From: Roseovarius sp.
Lineage (GTDB): Bacteria; Pseudomonadota; Alphaproteobacteria; Rhodobacterales; Rhodobacteraceae
Direction: 5' to 3'
NCBI RefSeq assembly: GCF_030373445.1
Contig: NZ_JAUCYU010000013.1
Coordinates: 107,319-171,318 of the forward strand
DNA: 64,000 nt
Made by a program: the position numbers and the translations under genes. The stretch's first letter is position 1, and each line of letters begins with the position of its first letter. Positions 1-8,189 of this stretch are shown here, piece after piece. The notes beneath the pieces are model-generated. The model searched no databases and was not told the origin of the DNA. It worked only from the letters and a program-made list of their open reading frames with translations.

Positions 1-212
1 CCACCAAGTTCTGCGCCATGGCCAAGAAATTCGTGACCGAAGCGGGCTCGAAGATCTGCAACGACTGCCTCCAGCTCCACGGCGGCTACGGCTACCTCGC
101 CGATTACGGCATCGAAAAACTCGTGCGTGACCTGCGCGTTCATGAAATCCTCGAAGGCACCAATGAAATCATGCGCCTCATCGTGGCGCGGCACATGCTG
201 GCGGAGAAATGA
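1..212 (+). CDS. Acyl-CoA dehydrogenase, C-terminal fragment (probably isobutyryl-CoA dehydrogenase)
   Basis: The reading frame is open from base 3 and runs to a TGA ending at 212, so only the last 69 residues are present. They carry the C-terminal signature of acyl-CoA dehydrogenases: 'QLHGGYGYLADYGIEKLVRD' followed by 'HEILEGTNEIMRLIVAR', which in this family contributes to FAD and substrate binding at the subunit interface. The next two genes encode a 3-hydroxyisobutyryl-CoA hydrolase and 3-hydroxyisobutyrate dehydrogenase, so the likely role is oxidation of isobutyryl-CoA to methacrylyl-CoA in valine breakdown. The stop overlaps the next gene's ATG in an ATGA arrangement, consistent with translational coupling. 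Substrate specificity is inferred only from context. Confidence 0.9.
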   Translation, partial: TKFCAMAKKFVTEAGSKICNDCLQLHGGYGYLADYGIEKLVRDLRVHEILEGTNEIMRLIVARHMLAEK

Positions 213-1252
213 CAGACATATCGATCCGGAAAGACGGCAAGGCGGGCCGCATCACCCTCACCCGCCCCAAGGCGCTCAACGCCATGACCTACGAGATGTG
301 CATCGCCATCGAGGACGCGGTCGATGCCTGGGCCGATGACGACACGGTCGAACTGATCATCATCGACGCCGAGGGCGACAAGGCCTTCTGCGCCGGCGGC
401 GACATCGCCGCGCTCTACGAGACCGGCACCAAGGGCGATTACGAATACGCCCGCCGCTTCTGGCGCGATGAGTACCGGCTCAACGCCAAGATTTCCGAGT
501 ATCCCAAACCCTACGTCGCCTTCATGCAGGGCTTCGTCATGGGCGGCGGCGTTGGCATCTCCTGCCACGGCCACCCCCGCATCGTCTGCGAATCCAGCCA
601 GATCGCCATGCCCGAATGCGGTATCGGCCTCGTGCCTGACGTGGGCGGCACCTACCTGCTGGCCAGGGCGCCGGGTCGCCTGGGCGAATATCTCGGCACC
701 ACCGGCACCCGGATGAACGCCGGCGACGCCATCCATGCGGGCTTCGCCGACCACTTCATCCCGCAGGAGAAATGGGCCGACCTCATCGCGCAACTCTCCG
801 AAACCGGCGACCTCTTCCTCATCGATCAGGTCAGTGCGACCCCGCCCGAAGGCACGGTCAGCGCGCAGGCCGCCGAGATCGACACCCACTTCAGCGGCGA
901 TACCCTGTCCGATATCGTGGCCTCCCTCAAATCCTCCGACAGCGAGTTCGCCGCCGCCACGCTCAAGGCCCTCTCCCGCGGCTCGCCGCTCTCGATGGCC
1001 TGCACCGTCGAGATGCTGCACCGTCTCGAAGGGCCCGGCACCGATATCCGGCAGGCGCTCGACCTCGAATACCGTTTCACCCACCGCGCCATGGAACATG
1101 GCGATTTCCTCGAAGGCATCCGCGCCGCGGTGATCGACAAGGACCGCTCTCCCAAGTGGCAGCACGATCTCGACGCCCCGCCCCAAGAGGCGGCCGACGC
1201 GATGCTGACGCCCCTCGGGGCCGACGCCCTGACATTCCAAAAGGAAGGATAA
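209..1252 (+). CDS. 3-hydroxyisobutyryl-CoA hydrolase (enoyl-CoA hydratase/isomerase superfamily)
   Basis: This 347-residue protein belongs to the crotonase fold. The oxyanion-hole region is visible as 'AFCAGGDIAALYE' near residue 65 and 'GFVMGGGVGISCHG' near residue 110, followed by 'MPECGIGLVPDVGGTYLL' near residue 137. The length and the extended C-terminal part fit the HIBCH-type hydrolase subgroup rather than short enoyl-CoA hydratases. It would release 3-hydroxyisobutyrate from its CoA thioester, giving the substrate of the mmsB product encoded 4 bases downstream. It starts at the ATG overlapping the preceding stop. A plain enoyl-CoA hydratase role is the alternative, but context favours the hydrolase. 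Confidence 0.9.
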   Translation: MTDISIRKDGKAGRITLTRPKALNAMTYEMCIAIEDAVDAWADDDTVELIIIDAEGDKAFCAGGDIAALYETGTKGDYEYARRFWRDEYRLNAKISEYPKPYVAFMQGFVMGGGVGISCHGHPRIVCESSQIAMPECGIGLVPDVGGTYLLARAPGRLGEYLGTTGTRMNAGDAIHAGFADHFIPQEKWADLIAQLSETGDLFLIDQVSATPPEGTVSAQAAEIDTHFSGDTLSDIVASLKSSDSEFAAATLKALSRGSPLSMACTVEMLHRLEGPGTDIRQALDLEYRFTHRAMEHGDFLEGIRAAVIDKDRSPKWQHDLDAPPQEAADAMLTPLGADALTFQKEG

Positions 1253-1256
1253 CGCC

Positions 1257-2129
1257 ATGAAGATCGGATTCATCGGACTTGGAAACATGGGCGGGCCGAT
1301 GGCCGCCAACCTCTCCAAGGCCGGCCATGACGTGACCGGCTTCGACACCGCTGATGTCAGCATCGAGGGCGTCACCACCGTCGCCTCCGCCGCCGAGGCC
1401 GCCAAGGGGGCCGACGTGGTCATCACCATGCTGCCCAACGGCAAGATCCTCCGCGCCGTCGCCGAGGAAATCCACCCGGCGATGGACAAGGGCGCCGTGC
1501 ATCTCGACTGTTCCACCGTCGATGTCGACAGCGCCCGCGCCGTGGCCGAAGCCGCGCAGGCCGCCGGCCTCTCCGCGCTCGACGCGCCGGTCTCGGGCGG
1601 CGTCGGCGGCGCCACGAACGGCACGCTGACCTTCATGGTCGGCGGCGACGAGGCGGGCTTCAACATCGCCAAGGAACTCTTTGACATCATGGGCCAAAAG
1701 GCCGTTCACTGCGGTCCCTCCGGCAACGGCCAGGCTGCCAAGATCTGCAACAACATGATCCTCGGCGCCACCATGATCGTCACCTGCGAGGCCTTCGCGC
1801 TGGCCGACAAGCTGGGCCTCGACCGGCAGGCCATGTTCGACGTGGTCTCCACCTCCTCCGGCTACTCGTGGTCGATGAACGCCTACTGCCCCGCCCCGGG
1901 CGTCGGCCCGCAATCGCCCTCAGACAACGACTACAAGCCGGGCTTCGCCGCCGACCTGATGCTCAAGGACCTGCGCCTTGCCATGCAGGCGGCCGAAACC
2001 GCCGATGCCGACACCACGCTCGGCAAGGCGGCGATGAAGCTCTACGAACAGTTCGTCGAGAAGGAAGACGGCGCCGGCAAGGACTTCTCCGCCATGCTCC
2101 CCCGCCTCGAGAAGCGCGGCCACAGCTAA
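1257..2129 (+). CDS. mmsB: 3-hydroxyisobutyrate dehydrogenase
   Basis: A 290-residue beta-hydroxyacid dehydrogenase. The N-terminal Rossmann motif 'GFIGLGNMGGPMAANL' (residues 3-18) binds the dinucleotide. The family substrate motif 'LDAPVSGGVGGATNGTLTFM' is near residue 117, and the catalytic lysine lies in 'GNGQAAKICNNMILG' near residue 165. It oxidises 3-hydroxyisobutyrate to methylmalonate semialdehyde, the next step of valine catabolism. The gene follows the hydrolase after only 4 bases, with 'AAGGA' in the short gap as ribosome-binding site. Length and motifs are complete, and nothing unusual is seen. Confidence 0.95.
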   Translation: MKIGFIGLGNMGGPMAANLSKAGHDVTGFDTADVSIEGVTTVASAAEAAKGADVVITMLPNGKILRAVAEEIHPAMDKGAVHLDCSTVDVDSARAVAEAAQAAGLSALDAPVSGGVGGATNGTLTFMVGGDEAGFNIAKELFDIMGQKAVHCGPSGNGQAAKICNNMILGATMIVTCEAFALADKLGLDRQAMFDVVSTSSGYSWSMNAYCPAPGVGPQSPSDNDYKPGFAADLMLKDLRLAMQAAETADADTTLGKAAMKLYEQFVEKEDGAGKDFSAMLPRLEKRGHS

Positions 2130-2144
2130 GGCGGTTTGATCTGC

Positions 2145-2170
2145 ATCATATTCATATTTGAAAATATGAT
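2145..2170. promoter_or_regulatory. AT-rich palindrome upstream of the DUF2892 gene, candidate operator
   Basis: A perfect 16-bp palindrome, CATATTTGAAAATATG (2153-2168), is nested in a second inverted repeat with arms ATCATATT (2145-2152) and AATATGAT (2163-2170). It lies 36 bases before the ATG at 2207 in an otherwise GC-rich segment. Nested AT-rich palindromes before small sulfur-related membrane proteins are often bound by ArsR-type repressors, but which regulator would bind here is inference. Confidence 0.4.
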
Positions 2171-2206
2171 TAAGGCTGGTCCCGTCTTTCACGAAAGGGA
2201 CCAGCC

Positions 2207-2404
2207 ATGTTCAAACAAAACATCGGCAATATCGAACGTATCCTCCGCGTCCTCGTCGGCGCGGCCCTGATCCTCGGCTATTTCCTCGGCGACGGCGCCT
2301 ATAGCTGGCTCTACCTGCTGGGCATCATTCCGCTCGCCACGGGCGTGATCGGCTATTGTCCGCCTTACGCCTGGCTCGGCATCAATACCTGCAAGCGCAG
2401 CTGA
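2207..2404 (+). CDS. Small membrane protein, DUF2892 (YgaP-like transmembrane domain)
   Basis: A 65-residue protein with an N-terminal 'NIGNIERILRVLVGAALILG' segment, a short loop, and a second hydrophobic helix 'YLLGIIPLATGVIGYCPPYA'. This is the pattern of DUF2892, the membrane domain that also ends the rhodanese YgaP. The family is associated with sulfur metabolism and is often found next to rhodaneses or sulfide-responsive regulators, though neither is seen here. The ribosome-binding site 'GAAAGGGA' lies just before the ATG. An AT-rich palindrome upstream (2145-2170) may be its operator. The molecular function is unknown. Confidence 0.85.
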   Translation: MFKQNIGNIERILRVLVGAALILGYFLGDGAYSWLYLLGIIPLATGVIGYCPPYAWLGINTCKRS

Positions 2405-2503
2405 GGCAGCAATCCGCGCACCCGCCCCGGCCCGCCTTGCGACGTGGCCGGGCGGCCCCATCTTGAGTGGTCCATGCCAAAGCCACGCCAAGGAGGCCAC
2501 CAC

Positions 2504-2824
2504 ATGCGCAGGATACTCATCACCACCGCCATCGCCGCGGCCACACTGACGGCCCCGCTCACCGCCCATGCCGGCGCCGCAGGCTGCCCGCCGGGTCTGG
2601 CCAAGAAACAGAACGGCTGTCTGCCTCCGGGTCAGGCCAAGAAGATCTACAACAACGATCAGCGCAGATACCTCCGGAATGGCATCCTCGTCGAGTATCC
2701 GCAGCGCTACGGGCTGAACCCGGCCTACACCTATTACCGCTCCGGCGGGAACGTCTACCGGGTCGACCGCGACACCCGCGAGGTGCTCGACCTGATCGGC
2801 GCGGTCAGCCGGATCCTGAACTGA
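2504..2824 (+). CDS. Small secreted protein with repeated PPG(L/Q)AKK motif, function unknown
   Basis: The ATG at 2504 is chosen because AGGAGG lies 7 bases before it and translation from there gives a clear Sec signal peptide, 'MRRILITTAIAAATLTAPL' then 'TAHAG'; an upstream in-frame ATG at 2444 lacks both. The 106-residue product has two copies of a short motif, 'GCPPGLAKKQNGC' and 'LPPGQAKKIY', then a tyrosine- and arginine-rich C-terminal part ending 'DLIGAVSRILN'. The C-terminal part resembles small periplasmic RcnB-like proteins. It converges with uvrA. Products of this kind may inherit a wrong 'excinuclease' label from that neighbour; nothing in the sequence supports a repair role. Confidence 0.8.
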   Translation: MRRILITTAIAAATLTAPLTAHAGAAGCPPGLAKKQNGCLPPGQAKKIYNNDQRRYLRNGILVEYPQRYGLNPAYTYYRSGGNVYRVDRDTREVLDLIGAVSRILN

Positions 2825-2840
2825 TCCGTCGCAGGTTTGC

Positions 2841-2863
2841 CGGGTGGCGGACACCGCCACCCG
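2841..2863 (+). terminator. Perfect GC-rich hairpin between convergent genes
   Basis: CGGGTGGCGG (2841-2850) and CCGCCACCCG (2854-2863) form a 10-bp perfect stem with a 3-base loop. It starts 17 bases after the stop of the small secreted protein gene and directly precedes the 11-bp repeats. There is no U-tract, so it may stabilise or end transcripts rather than act as a classical intrinsic terminator. Confidence 0.4.
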
Positions 2864-2864
2864 C

Positions 2865-2908
2865 ACCGACGTAATACCGACAAAATACCGACGTGATACC
2901 GACGTTGA
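2865..2908 (+). repeat. Four tandem 11-bp repeats (ACCGACGTAAT type), copy 1
   Basis: The units are ACCGACGTAAT, ACCGACAAAAT, ACCGACGTGAT and ACCGACGTTGA, in exact 11-base register. The block lies between the convergent ends of the gene at 2504-2824 and uvrA. A near-identical block occurs in the opposite orientation at 27429-27472, and both share a flanking CCGC. A spacing near one helical turn would place each unit on the same face of the DNA. The function is unknown. Confidence 0.8.
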
Positions 2909-2917
2909 AAACCGGCC

Positions 2918-5776
2918 CTATTCGGCCGCCACTTTCCGCGCCGCCAGCATCTCCTTGAGGTAGCGCCCGGTATGGCTCCGCGGCTCCTCGGCCACGGTTT
3001 CCGGCGTGCCCACGGCCACGATCTCACCGCCGCCATCCCCGCCTTCCGGCCCGATATCGATCAGCCAGTCGGCGGTCTTGATAACGTCCAGATTGTGCTC
3101 GATCACGACAACCGTGTTGCCGGTTTCCACAAGCTGATGAAGGACTTCCAGCAGTTTCTTCACGTCCTCGAAATGCAACCCCGTGGTCGGCTCGTCGAGG
3201 ATGTAAAGCGTCCGACCCGTCGAGCGTTTCGACAACTCCTTCGACAGCTTCACCCTTTGCGCCTCGCCGCCCGACAGGGTCGTCGCCTGCTGCCCGACCT
3301 TGATATAGCCAAGCCCGACCCTTGCCAGCGCGTCCATCTTTTCCCGGATCGACGGCACCGCCTTGAAGAACTCCTGCGCGTCCTCGACAGTCATCTCAAG
3401 AACGTCGGCTATGCTCTTGCCTTTCCACGTGATTTCCAGCGTCTCACGGTTGTACCGCGCGCCGTTACACGTTTCGCAGGTGACATAGACATCGGGCAAA
3501 AAGTGCATCTCGATCTTGATCAGGCCGTCCCCCTGGCACGCCTCGCACCGCCCGCCCTTGACGTTGAACGAGAACCTGCCCGGCTTGTACCCCCGCGCCT
3601 TCGCCTCCGGCAGCCCGGCAAACCAGTCCCGGATCGGTGTGAACGCCCCGGTATACGTGGCCGGGTTACTCCGCGGAGTCCGCCCGATAGGCCGCTGGTC
3701 GATGTCGATCACCTTGTCCAGGTGCTCCAGCCCCTTGATCGTCTCGCACGGCGCCGGCGTCTGCCGCGCCCCGTTCAGCCGCATCGATGCGGTCTTGAAC
3801 AACGTCTCGATCGTCAGCGTCGACTTGCCCCCGCCGGAAACCCCGGTCACGCAGACGAACTTGCCCAGCGGAAACTCGGCATCGACCGCCTTAAGATTGT
3901 TTCCTTCGGCCTTGATAACCTTGACGGATTTCCCGTTCCCCTTGCGCCGCTCCGCCGGGATGGAAATCTCCCTCTGCCCGGACAAATACTGCCCGGTCAC
4001 CGAGTTCGGATCGGCCGCGATCTGCTCCGGCGTGCCGTGGCTCACCACCTGCCCGCCATGCACCCCGGCCCCCGGCCCGATGTCGAAAACATAATCCGCC
4101 GTCCGGATCGCCTCCTCGTCATGCTCCACCACGATCACGGTATTGCCCTGGTCCCGGAGGTTCTGCAGCGTCTGCAACAGCCGCCCGTTATCCCGCTGGT
4201 GCAGGCCAATCGACGGCTCGTCGAGCACGTAAAGCACCCCCGTCAGCCCCGACCCGATCTGGCTCGCCAGCCTGATCCGCTGGCTTTCACCGCCAGAAAG
4301 CGTGCCCGCACTGCGCGACAGCGTCAGGTAGTCGAGCCCAACATTGTTAAGGAATCCAAGACGTTCGCGGATTTCCTTCAGGATGGCCCGCGCAATCTCG
4401 TTTTTCTGCGAAGTCAGGCTTTCCGGCACCGTCTCGCACCATGCATAGGCCTCGCGGATCGACATCTCGACCACCTGGCCCACGTGCAGCCCGGCAATCT
4501 TCACCGCCAGCGCCTCGTCCCGCAGGCGATAGCCGCCACAAGCCCCGCATGGCCGATTATTCTGATACCGTTCGAATTCCTCGCGGATCCACGCACTGTC
4601 CGTCTCGCGATACCGGCGCTCCATGTTGGGGATCACCCCTTCGAACACCCGGCTCACCTGGTAAACACGCCCGCCCTCGTCATAGCGGAACTGGATCTCC
4701 TCGTCGCCCGAGCCATACAGGAAAACCTGCTGCACATGCGCATCAAGGTCCTTCCACCGCGCGTTCCGGTCGAACTCGTAATGTTTCGCGATGGCCTCGA
4801 TCGTCTGAAGGAAATAAGGGCTTTTCCCCTTCCGCCACGGTGCCAGCGCACCGTCGGCGATGCGCAACTGCTCATCCGGCACCACCAGCCGTTCGTCGAA
4901 GAACAGCTCGGCCCCAAGGCCCCCACATTCCGGGCAGGCCCCGAAGGGCGCATTGAAGGAAAACAGCCGCGGCTCAATCTCGGGGATGGTGAACCCGCTG
5001 ACCGGACAGGCAAAATTCTCGGAGAAGGTAAACCGCTCAGGATCCCCCTCCTTCGGCGCCGTTTCCAGCACGGCAATTCCGTCGGCCAGGTCCAGGGCGG
5101 TGCGGAAACTGTCGGCCAGCCGCGTGCCGATCCCGTCCTTCACCACCAGCCGGTCGACCACCACGTCGATATCGTGGCGGAACTTCTTGTCGAGCTTGGG
5201 CGGATCGTCGAGCTCGTGAAACTCGCCATCGACCTTGACGCGCTGGAAGCCCTGCTTGCGCAACTCCAGGAATTCCTTGCGGTATTCCCCTTTCCGGTCA
5301 CGCACGATCGGTGCGAGGAGATAGGCGCGCGTACCTTCTTCCATGCCCAGCACCCGGTCCACCATGTCCTGCACCTGCTGCGCCTCGATGGGCAGGCCGG
5401 TGGCGGGCGAATAGGGCGTGCCGACCCGGGCGAAGAGCAGACGCAGGTAATCGTAGATCTCGGTGACCGTGCCCACTGTCGAACGCGGGTTCTTGCTGGT
5501 CGTCTTCTGCTCGATGGAGATCGCCGGGGAAAGACCGCTGATGTGGTCCACATCCGGCTTTTCCATCATGTCGAGGAACTGCCGCGCATAAGCCGACAGG
5601 CTTTCGACATAGCGCCGTTGCCCCTCGGCATAGATCGTGTCGAAGGCCAGAGACGATTTCCCCGACCCTGAAAGCCCGGTGATCACCACCAGCTCGTTGC
5701 GCGGAATATCCACGTCGATGCTGCGCAGGTTATGCTCCCGCGCACCGCGCACTTCGATATGCTTGAGCTCGGCCAT
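2918..5776 (-). CDS. uvrA: UvrABC excinuclease subunit A
   Basis: A complete 952-residue UvrA, the damage-recognition ATPase of nucleotide excision repair. The first Walker A, 'GLSGSGKSSLAFDTIYAEGQ', is near residue 34. The signature 'LSRSAGTLSGGESQRIRLA' is near residue 483. The second nucleotide site has 'TGVSGGGKSTL' near residue 640 and 'TTLSGGEAQRVKLSKEL' near residue 826. Zinc-finger cysteine pairs are visible as 'CPVSGF' with 'CPECGG', in 'NRPCGACGGYRL', and in the 'GGRCEACQGDGL...CETCNGARY' region. A LexA-type box lies 66 bases upstream of the start, so SOS induction is expected. The gene stands alone on the minus strand. Confidence 0.98.
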   Translation of the reverse strand: MAELKHIEVRGAREHNLRSIDVDIPRNELVVITGLSGSGKSSLAFDTIYAEGQRRYVESLSAYARQFLDMMEKPDVDHISGLSPAISIEQKTTSKNPRSTVGTVTEIYDYLRLLFARVGTPYSPATGLPIEAQQVQDMVDRVLGMEEGTRAYLLAPIVRDRKGEYRKEFLELRKQGFQRVKVDGEFHELDDPPKLDKKFRHDIDVVVDRLVVKDGIGTRLADSFRTALDLADGIAVLETAPKEGDPERFTFSENFACPVSGFTIPEIEPRLFSFNAPFGACPECGGLGAELFFDERLVVPDEQLRIADGALAPWRKGKSPYFLQTIEAIAKHYEFDRNARWKDLDAHVQQVFLYGSGDEEIQFRYDEGGRVYQVSRVFEGVIPNMERRYRETDSAWIREEFERYQNNRPCGACGGYRLRDEALAVKIAGLHVGQVVEMSIREAYAWCETVPESLTSQKNEIARAILKEIRERLGFLNNVGLDYLTLSRSAGTLSGGESQRIRLASQIGSGLTGVLYVLDEPSIGLHQRDNGRLLQTLQNLRDQGNTVIVVEHDEEAIRTADYVFDIGPGAGVHGGQVVSHGTPEQIAADPNSVTGQYLSGQREISIPAERRKGNGKSVKVIKAEGNNLKAVDAEFPLGKFVCVTGVSGGGKSTLTIETLFKTASMRLNGARQTPAPCETIKGLEHLDKVIDIDQRPIGRTPRSNPATYTGAFTPIRDWFAGLPEAKARGYKPGRFSFNVKGGRCEACQGDGLIKIEMHFLPDVYVTCETCNGARYNRETLEITWKGKSIADVLEMTVEDAQEFFKAVPSIREKMDALARVGLGYIKVGQQATTLSGGEAQRVKLSKELSKRSTGRTLYILDEPTTGLHFEDVKKLLEVLHQLVETGNTVVVIEHNLDVIKTADWLIDIGPEGGDGGGEIVAVGTPETVAEEPRSHTGRYLKEMLAARKVAAE

Positions 5777-5841
5777 CCGGTCCCCCGTTCACACTGGTTA
5801 AGAGATAGTGGAGCGGTGCGGATCTTCCAAGCCCAAACTGC

Positions 5842-5856
5842 GAACATAAGGGGAAC
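5842..5856 (-). promoter_or_regulatory. LexA (SOS) box upstream of uvrA
   Basis: On the minus strand the sequence reads GTTC-CCCTTAT-GTTC, an exact match to the direct-repeat LexA operator GTTC-N7-GTTC used by alphaproteobacteria. It sits 66-80 bases before the uvrA start, where repressor binding would cover the promoter. The agreement of motif and target gene makes this call strong, although it has not been tested. Confidence 0.85.
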
Positions 5857-5942
5857 GCCTGACAACCTCTGTCAGGACGGCGATTATTTTCCCGCTATGC
5901 TCGAAAACCTGCCGATCTCTGGCCTGCTCCCCGCGATCCGGG

Positions 5943-7337
5943 TCAGATATGGATGACCCTGTCATAGGCATCCAGAACCGTCTCGTGCATCATTTCGCTG
6001 AGAGTCGGATGTGGGAACACGGCGTTCATCAGGTCTTCCTCGGTGGTCTCGAGCTGCCGCCCCACCACGTAGCCCTGGATCAACTCGGTCACCTCGGCGC
6101 CCACCATGTGCGCGCCCAGAAGCTCGCCGGTCTTCTCGTCGAACACCGTCTTCATCATGCCTTCCGCCTCGCCAAGGGCGATCGCCTTGCCGTTGCCGAT
6201 AAAGGGGAAGCGGCCGACCTTGATCTTGTAGCCCTTCTCCTTGGCCTGTGCCTCGGTCATGCCGACGCTGGCGATCTGCGGGTGGCAATAGGTGCAACCG
6301 GCAATGCTGTCGGGGCGCACCGGGTGCGGGTGCCCGCCGGCGATGAGTTCGGCCACCATGACACCCTCGTGGCTGGCCTTGTGGGCGAGCCACGGCGCAC
6401 CGGCAAGGTCGCCGATGGCATAAAGCCCGTCGACCCCGGTGCGGCAGTACTCGTCGACGATCACGTGGGTCCGGTCGACCTTCACGCCCAGCTCGTCCAG
6501 CCCGAGATTTTCGACGTTCCCGACGATGCCCACGGCCGAGATCACGGTGTCGAACTCGTGTTTCTCTGTCTTGCCGCCGGTCTCGATATGGGCGGTCACC
6601 TTGCCCTTGGCGCGGTCGAGTTTCTTGACCGTCGCCTTCTCCATGATCTTCATCTTCTGCTTCTGGAACGCCTTCTTGGCGAAGGCGGAAATCTCGGCAT
6701 CCTCGACCGGCAGGATCCGGTCCATCACCTCGACAACTGTCGTGTCGGCGCCCAGCGTGTTGTAGAAGCTGGCAAACTCGATGCCGATGGCGCCCGAGCC
6801 GATCACCAAAAGCTTCTTCGGCATCCGCGGAGGCAGGAGCGCGTGCTTGTAGGTCCAGACGAGATCGCCATCGGCTTCGAGCCCCGGAAGTTCCCGCGCC
6901 CGGGCGCCGGTGGCCAGCACGATCGCCTTGGACTCCAGCTCCTCGGTGCCCCTGTCGGTCTTGACCGAAACCTTGCCCTTGGCAGGTAGCGTTGCCTCGC
7001 CCATCACGGTGGTGATCTTGTTCTTCTTCATCAGGTGGCCCACGCCCGAAGCCAGCTGCTTGGCCACCCCGCGAGAGCGTTTCACCACGGCGTCGAGGTC
7101 GTAATCTATCCCGTCGGCCTTCAGTCCGAACTCTTTGGCGCGGTGCATCAGGTGGAACACTTCCGAGCTGCGCAGCATCGCCTTGGTCGGAATGCAGCCC
7201 CAGTTGAGACAGATGCCGCCCATGTGCTCGCGCTCGACAATGGCAACGTTCAGGCCAAGCTGCGCCCCGCGAATGGCGGCCACGTAGCCCCCCGGACCTG
7301 CGCCGATAACGATCATGTCAAAGGATTTTGCCGCCAT
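5943..7337 (-). CDS. lpdA: Dihydrolipoyl dehydrogenase (E3)
   Basis: A 464-residue flavoprotein disulfide reductase. The N-terminal FAD motif is 'VIGAGPGGYVAAIRGAQLG', and the redox-active disulfide is in 'GGICLNWGCIPTKAML' (residues 41-56). The NAD-binding GxGxxG is 'LLVIGSGAIGIEFASFY' near residue 180, and the C-terminal catalytic His-Glu region is 'FPHPTLSEMMHETVLDA'. It reoxidises lipoamide in 2-oxoacid dehydrogenase complexes. No E1 or E2 genes are in the window, so which complex it serves cannot be told. The catalytic pairs are intact. Confidence 0.95.
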   Translation of the reverse strand: MAAKSFDMIVIGAGPGGYVAAIRGAQLGLNVAIVEREHMGGICLNWGCIPTKAMLRSSEVFHLMHRAKEFGLKADGIDYDLDAVVKRSRGVAKQLASGVGHLMKKNKITTVMGEATLPAKGKVSVKTDRGTEELESKAIVLATGARARELPGLEADGDLVWTYKHALLPPRMPKKLLVIGSGAIGIEFASFYNTLGADTTVVEVMDRILPVEDAEISAFAKKAFQKQKMKIMEKATVKKLDRAKGKVTAHIETGGKTEKHEFDTVISAVGIVGNVENLGLDELGVKVDRTHVIVDEYCRTGVDGLYAIGDLAGAPWLAHKASHEGVMVAELIAGGHPHPVRPDSIAGCTYCHPQIASVGMTEAQAKEKGYKIKVGRFPFIGNGKAIALGEAEGMMKTVFDEKTGELLGAHMVGAEVTELIQGYVVGRQLETTEEDLMNAVFPHPTLSEMMHETVLDAYDRVIHI

Positions 7338-7485
7338 TTCCGTCTCCGTCTGGCTATGTGCCGGAATTTAGTTTGATATTAAACTATCTGCCACTTGCAT
7401 TCAACGCGCCAAACGCACCCCGCAACGCAATGTCACGGGGGGCGAACCTAAGAGGCTTACAGAGAACGATTTTCACCGCCCCAAC

Positions 7486-8070
7486 TCAGGCGGCATCGGC
7501 TTTCTGCAGCGCCTGAAGCGTCGAACCATAGCCGCCCTGCTCGACGTAATCGAGTTCCGGCTCGGTCGAATTGCGGCTCAGCGCGTCGTTGCGATAGGGG
7601 AAACGGCCGAACATGCGGATCACCTCGCGATGCGCACGGGCGTGCAGCAACGTGTCTGCGCCGCCCTTAGGCATCCGCTCCATCACCAGGCGGATGCAGC
7701 GTTCCTGGTCGCAGAGGTTCTCGGAATGCATCAGGGGGAGATAGAAGAATTGCCGCGCCGGTTCATCGATGCGCAGATCCCACTTCCGGTGGATCGCCGC
7801 CTTGGCCGCGGCCATCGCGTGCTTGTCGGTCGAGAAAGCCGCCGCCTCGCCCCGGAACATGTTGCGCGAGAACTGGTCCATGACGATGATATAGGCCAGC
7901 GTGCCACTCGGGTAGGTCAGCCAGAGGCCGTAGGTGCCGTCTCTCGCCCGATCCCATGTTTGCCGGAACCTTTCGCGAACCTTCGCGTCAAGCTCGTCCG
8001 ACGCCTCGTACCAGCCCTGAGGTCCGACCTCATCAAGCCAGAACTGCAAGACCTCCTCAGGGGTCGTCAT
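7486..8070 (-). CDS. DUF924 family protein
   Basis: A 194-residue protein starting 'MTTPEEVLQFWLDEVGPQGW', with the family hallmarks 'IIVMDQFSRNMFRGEAAAF' near residue 62 and 'FFYLPLMHSENLCDQERC' near residue 108. These match DUF924, an all-helical family related to tetratricopeptide-like folds whose biochemical role is not established. The gene is monocistronic, between lpdA and the MFS transporter on the same strand. 'AGGAGGCACC' immediately before the ATG serves as ribosome-binding site. Family assignment is firm, function unknown. Confidence 0.9.
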   Translation of the reverse strand: MTTPEEVLQFWLDEVGPQGWYEASDELDAKVRERFRQTWDRARDGTYGLWLTYPSGTLAYIIVMDQFSRNMFRGEAAAFSTDKHAMAAAKAAIHRKWDLRIDEPARQFFYLPLMHSENLCDQERCIRLVMERMPKGGADTLLHARAHREVIRMFGRFPYRNDALSRNSTEPELDYVEQGGYGSTLQALQKADAA

Positions 8071-8189
8071 TGGTGCCTCCTCATTTTTCCCACACCCGAT
8101 CAGGAACGATTATTCCCATATCCTTTTATTTGGACAGTAAAAATTTGTAACATCGGCAACAGTCCGTGACTGTGGATAACTCGTTAGCG

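Noticed and set aside
2865..2908. CRISPR-like direct repeats
   Set aside because: The units are 11 bases with no spacers and no cas genes; they are simple tandem repeats.
2972..5671. Long plus-strand open frame opposite uvrA
   Set aside because: It has no family features and mirrors the codon structure of uvrA, which is unmistakable on the minus strand; such shadows are common in high-GC DNA.
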